Assembly (NCBI RefSeq): GCF_000153025.1
Contig: NZ_CH672435.1
Coordinates: forward strand, 1 to 64,000
Direction of reading: 5' to 3'
DNA from: Marinomonas sp. MED121
Lineage (GTDB): Bacteria; Pseudomonadota; Gammaproteobacteria; Pseudomonadales; Marinomonadaceae
Length of the DNA: 64,000 bases
The stretch's first letter is position 1. The number at the start of each line of letters is the position of its first letter. Positions 62,942 to 64,000 of the stretch are shown in pieces. Made by a program: the position numbers and the translations under genes. Under the pieces are notes generated by a model. The model did no database searches. It was not told the DNA's origin and was given only the letters and a program-made list of their open reading frames with translations.

Positions 62942-64000
62942 GGCCTCCAATTCTGCAAGTAAATCAATAAATTCCGCGTCTGTAATATCAGCGTCAGGAA
63001 AGTCTATGGCCGTTGCACGACCCGTACTTGGGTGGCAACAATGCTCAATCAGCAAGACCAATTCATTCATATAGTTCTCAGCGATCTCAGGTACACAGGC
63101 ATAAAGGTTATGGCTGTTTTCGCTATTCTCCTGCTGATTTAACGCTGGGTAGGTCCATTCAAGATGTAACTCACCTGACAAGATCACCGCATTAATATCT
63201 AAAACATGAGGTCGTAGCGCCGTCGCCGCTTTCATTCCAGGGCATAAAGGCGTGGATAATGAGAACGGGCTATCCCCCGCCAATCCGTCTTGTTGTCCTA
63301 AATAGTTGAAGGACACAAAACTGTGACTTCGCTCATTAAAGATTTGTTTAAAGCTTGGCTTGGCTGCAGCGTCTTGTGAGCCAGTGTCAGCGCCAGAGAG
63401 ACTTAAATACCTTAATAGGCCGTATTCCAAGCCTTTTTCCGGTAGACGGCGCAGCTGCTCTTTGTTGTGAATTAATGCGGATTCCCAATCCACCACGGCA
63501 GACAACTTCTGTGGGAAGCGGCTAGTAAACCAGCCAATACTGGTGGATAAATCCAAGTCACTGTCACCCGATTCTCGTCCATGACCTTCAAGCTCTATGG
63601 TCACATCTGGCAATTGCTGCCATTGGCCTAGCACTTTTGCCAAGGCAGTCAGCAATAGTTCTTGCACACGGGTCTTGTAGGCCACATTGGCATCACCTAG
63701 CAATTTTTGAGTGAGTTCTTGGCTTAAACTCACACTCACCTGTGCGCTGTTTTCGTAAGAATTATTGGCATCCACTTGCGGTAACTCAGTTTGAATCTGA
63801 GCGGCCCAATAAGCGGTGGCAGCTTGCACATCCAGCTGGCTTGCGCGCTCAGCTAGGTAATCTTGCCACTGGTCAAAACGCGCCACATCTGGAGCGGAAA
63901 AGGCGTTCGAATGGTTAGATAACGCAGCTTTATAAAAAGCATGAAGATCTTGTAGCAACACCTGCCAACTAACCGCATCCATAATCAAATGATGGGCAAC
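62939..64000 (-). CDS. NRPS C-terminal fragment: epimerisation domain (5' end beyond window)
   Basis: The frame is open through the right edge, so only the last 353 or so codons are visible. The first visible residues are VAHHLIMDAVSWQ, the HHxxxDxxSW motif of an epimerisation domain. Downstream are LEGHGRE, SIGWFTSRFP (the family motif near IGWFTxxxP) and FVSFNYLGQ. The E domain converts the carrier-bound L-residue to D, and the following NRPS starts with the matching D-accepting C domain. The short C-terminal tail (DITDAEFIDLLAELEA) is acidic and may dock to the next protein. The TTG-led reading at 63988 is not a real start. Confidence 0.95.
   Translation of the reverse strand, partial: VAHHLIMDAVSWQVLLQDLHAFYKAALSNHSNAFSAPDVARFDQWQDYLAERASQLDVQAATAYWAAQIQTELPQVDANNSYENSAQVSVSLSQELTQKLLGDANVAYKTRVQELLLTALAKVLGQWQQLPDVTIELEGHGRESGDSDLDLSTSIGWFTSRFPQKLSAVVDWESALIHNKEQLRRLPEKGLEYGLLRYLSLSGADTGSQDAAAKPSFKQIFNERSHSFVSFNYLGQQDGLAGDSPFSLSTPLCPGMKAATALRPHVLDINAVILSGELHLEWTYPALNQQENSENSHNLYACVPEIAENYMNELVLLIEHCCHPSTGRATAIDFPDADITDAEFIDLLAELEA

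Noticed and set aside
63986..63988. TTG at 63988 as the start of a 349-residue protein
   Set aside because: The frame continues to the window edge and the upstream codons complete the HHxxxDxxSW epimerase motif, so this is an internal Leu of a larger NRPS.

Overview
The window looks like a chromosomal segment of a marine gammaproteobacterium, probably an Oceanospirillales member such as Marinomonas or a relative. This rests on the AT-leaning composition, on gammaproteobacterial housekeeping genes (xthA, gor, lhgO, trhO, radD, yejK, tapT, DUF2947) and on a peptide-siderophore locus of a type best known from marine bacteria. The genus is an inference; no rRNA or tRNA gene was recognised.

Positions 1-28.9 kb hold ordinary single genes and short operons in mixed orientation: exonuclease III, glutathione reductase, an MFS transporter, a periplasmic ATP-dependent DNA ligase, an SGNH hydrolase, a pesticin-type muramidase, two amino-acid-type solute-binding proteins, L-2-hydroxyglutarate oxidase with a LysR regulator, a urea transporter, a secreted beta-amylase with a starch-binding domain, TrhO, a 2OG oxygenase, RadD, a TetR regulator, an orphan GlpT-like ABC ATPase divergent from an AcoR-type sigma-54 activator, TapT, a HAD phosphatase, YejK, glyoxalase I and an OmpA-like protein.

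From 29.0 kb to the right edge the window is one siderophore locus. Iron-siderophore uptake genes come first (binding protein, two FecCD permeases, FepC-type ATPase, TonB-dependent receptor). A type II thioesterase diverges from the receptor across a Fur-box-like sequence. Then, all on the minus strand and read from right to left, come the tail of an NRPS ending in an epimerisation domain (cut by the window edge), a three-module NRPS (C-A-T x3), an NRPS with order C-A-T-T-C-A-T-C plus a fused TauD/TfdA-type hydroxylase, a terminal NRPS with a degenerate condensation-like domain followed by A-T-TE, a PvdE/SyrD-type peptide exporter and a nitroreductase.

The most notable system is the split terminal module. 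The last C domain and a fused Fe(II)/2OG hydroxylase (HxE...H) sit at the end of one protein. A C-like domain that has lost HHxxxDG opens the next protein, in front of an adenylation domain whose hand-read specificity code is the aspartate code DLTKVGHVGK. This is the architecture described for beta-hydroxyaspartate siderophores (fused IbetaH-Asp plus interface domain, as in alterobactin). My reading of the visible line is ...D-Xaa - basic residue - unknown - Gly - Asp - Gly - (beta-OH)Asp - release. The aspartate module upstream has two consecutive GGDSI-type carrier domains but no epimerase. Eleven sites in the three NRPS genes carry short in-frame tandem repeats of 12, 15, 18 or 21 bp, mostly in variable loops. 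Intergenic tandem repeats in the same window have periods of 11 and 14 bp.
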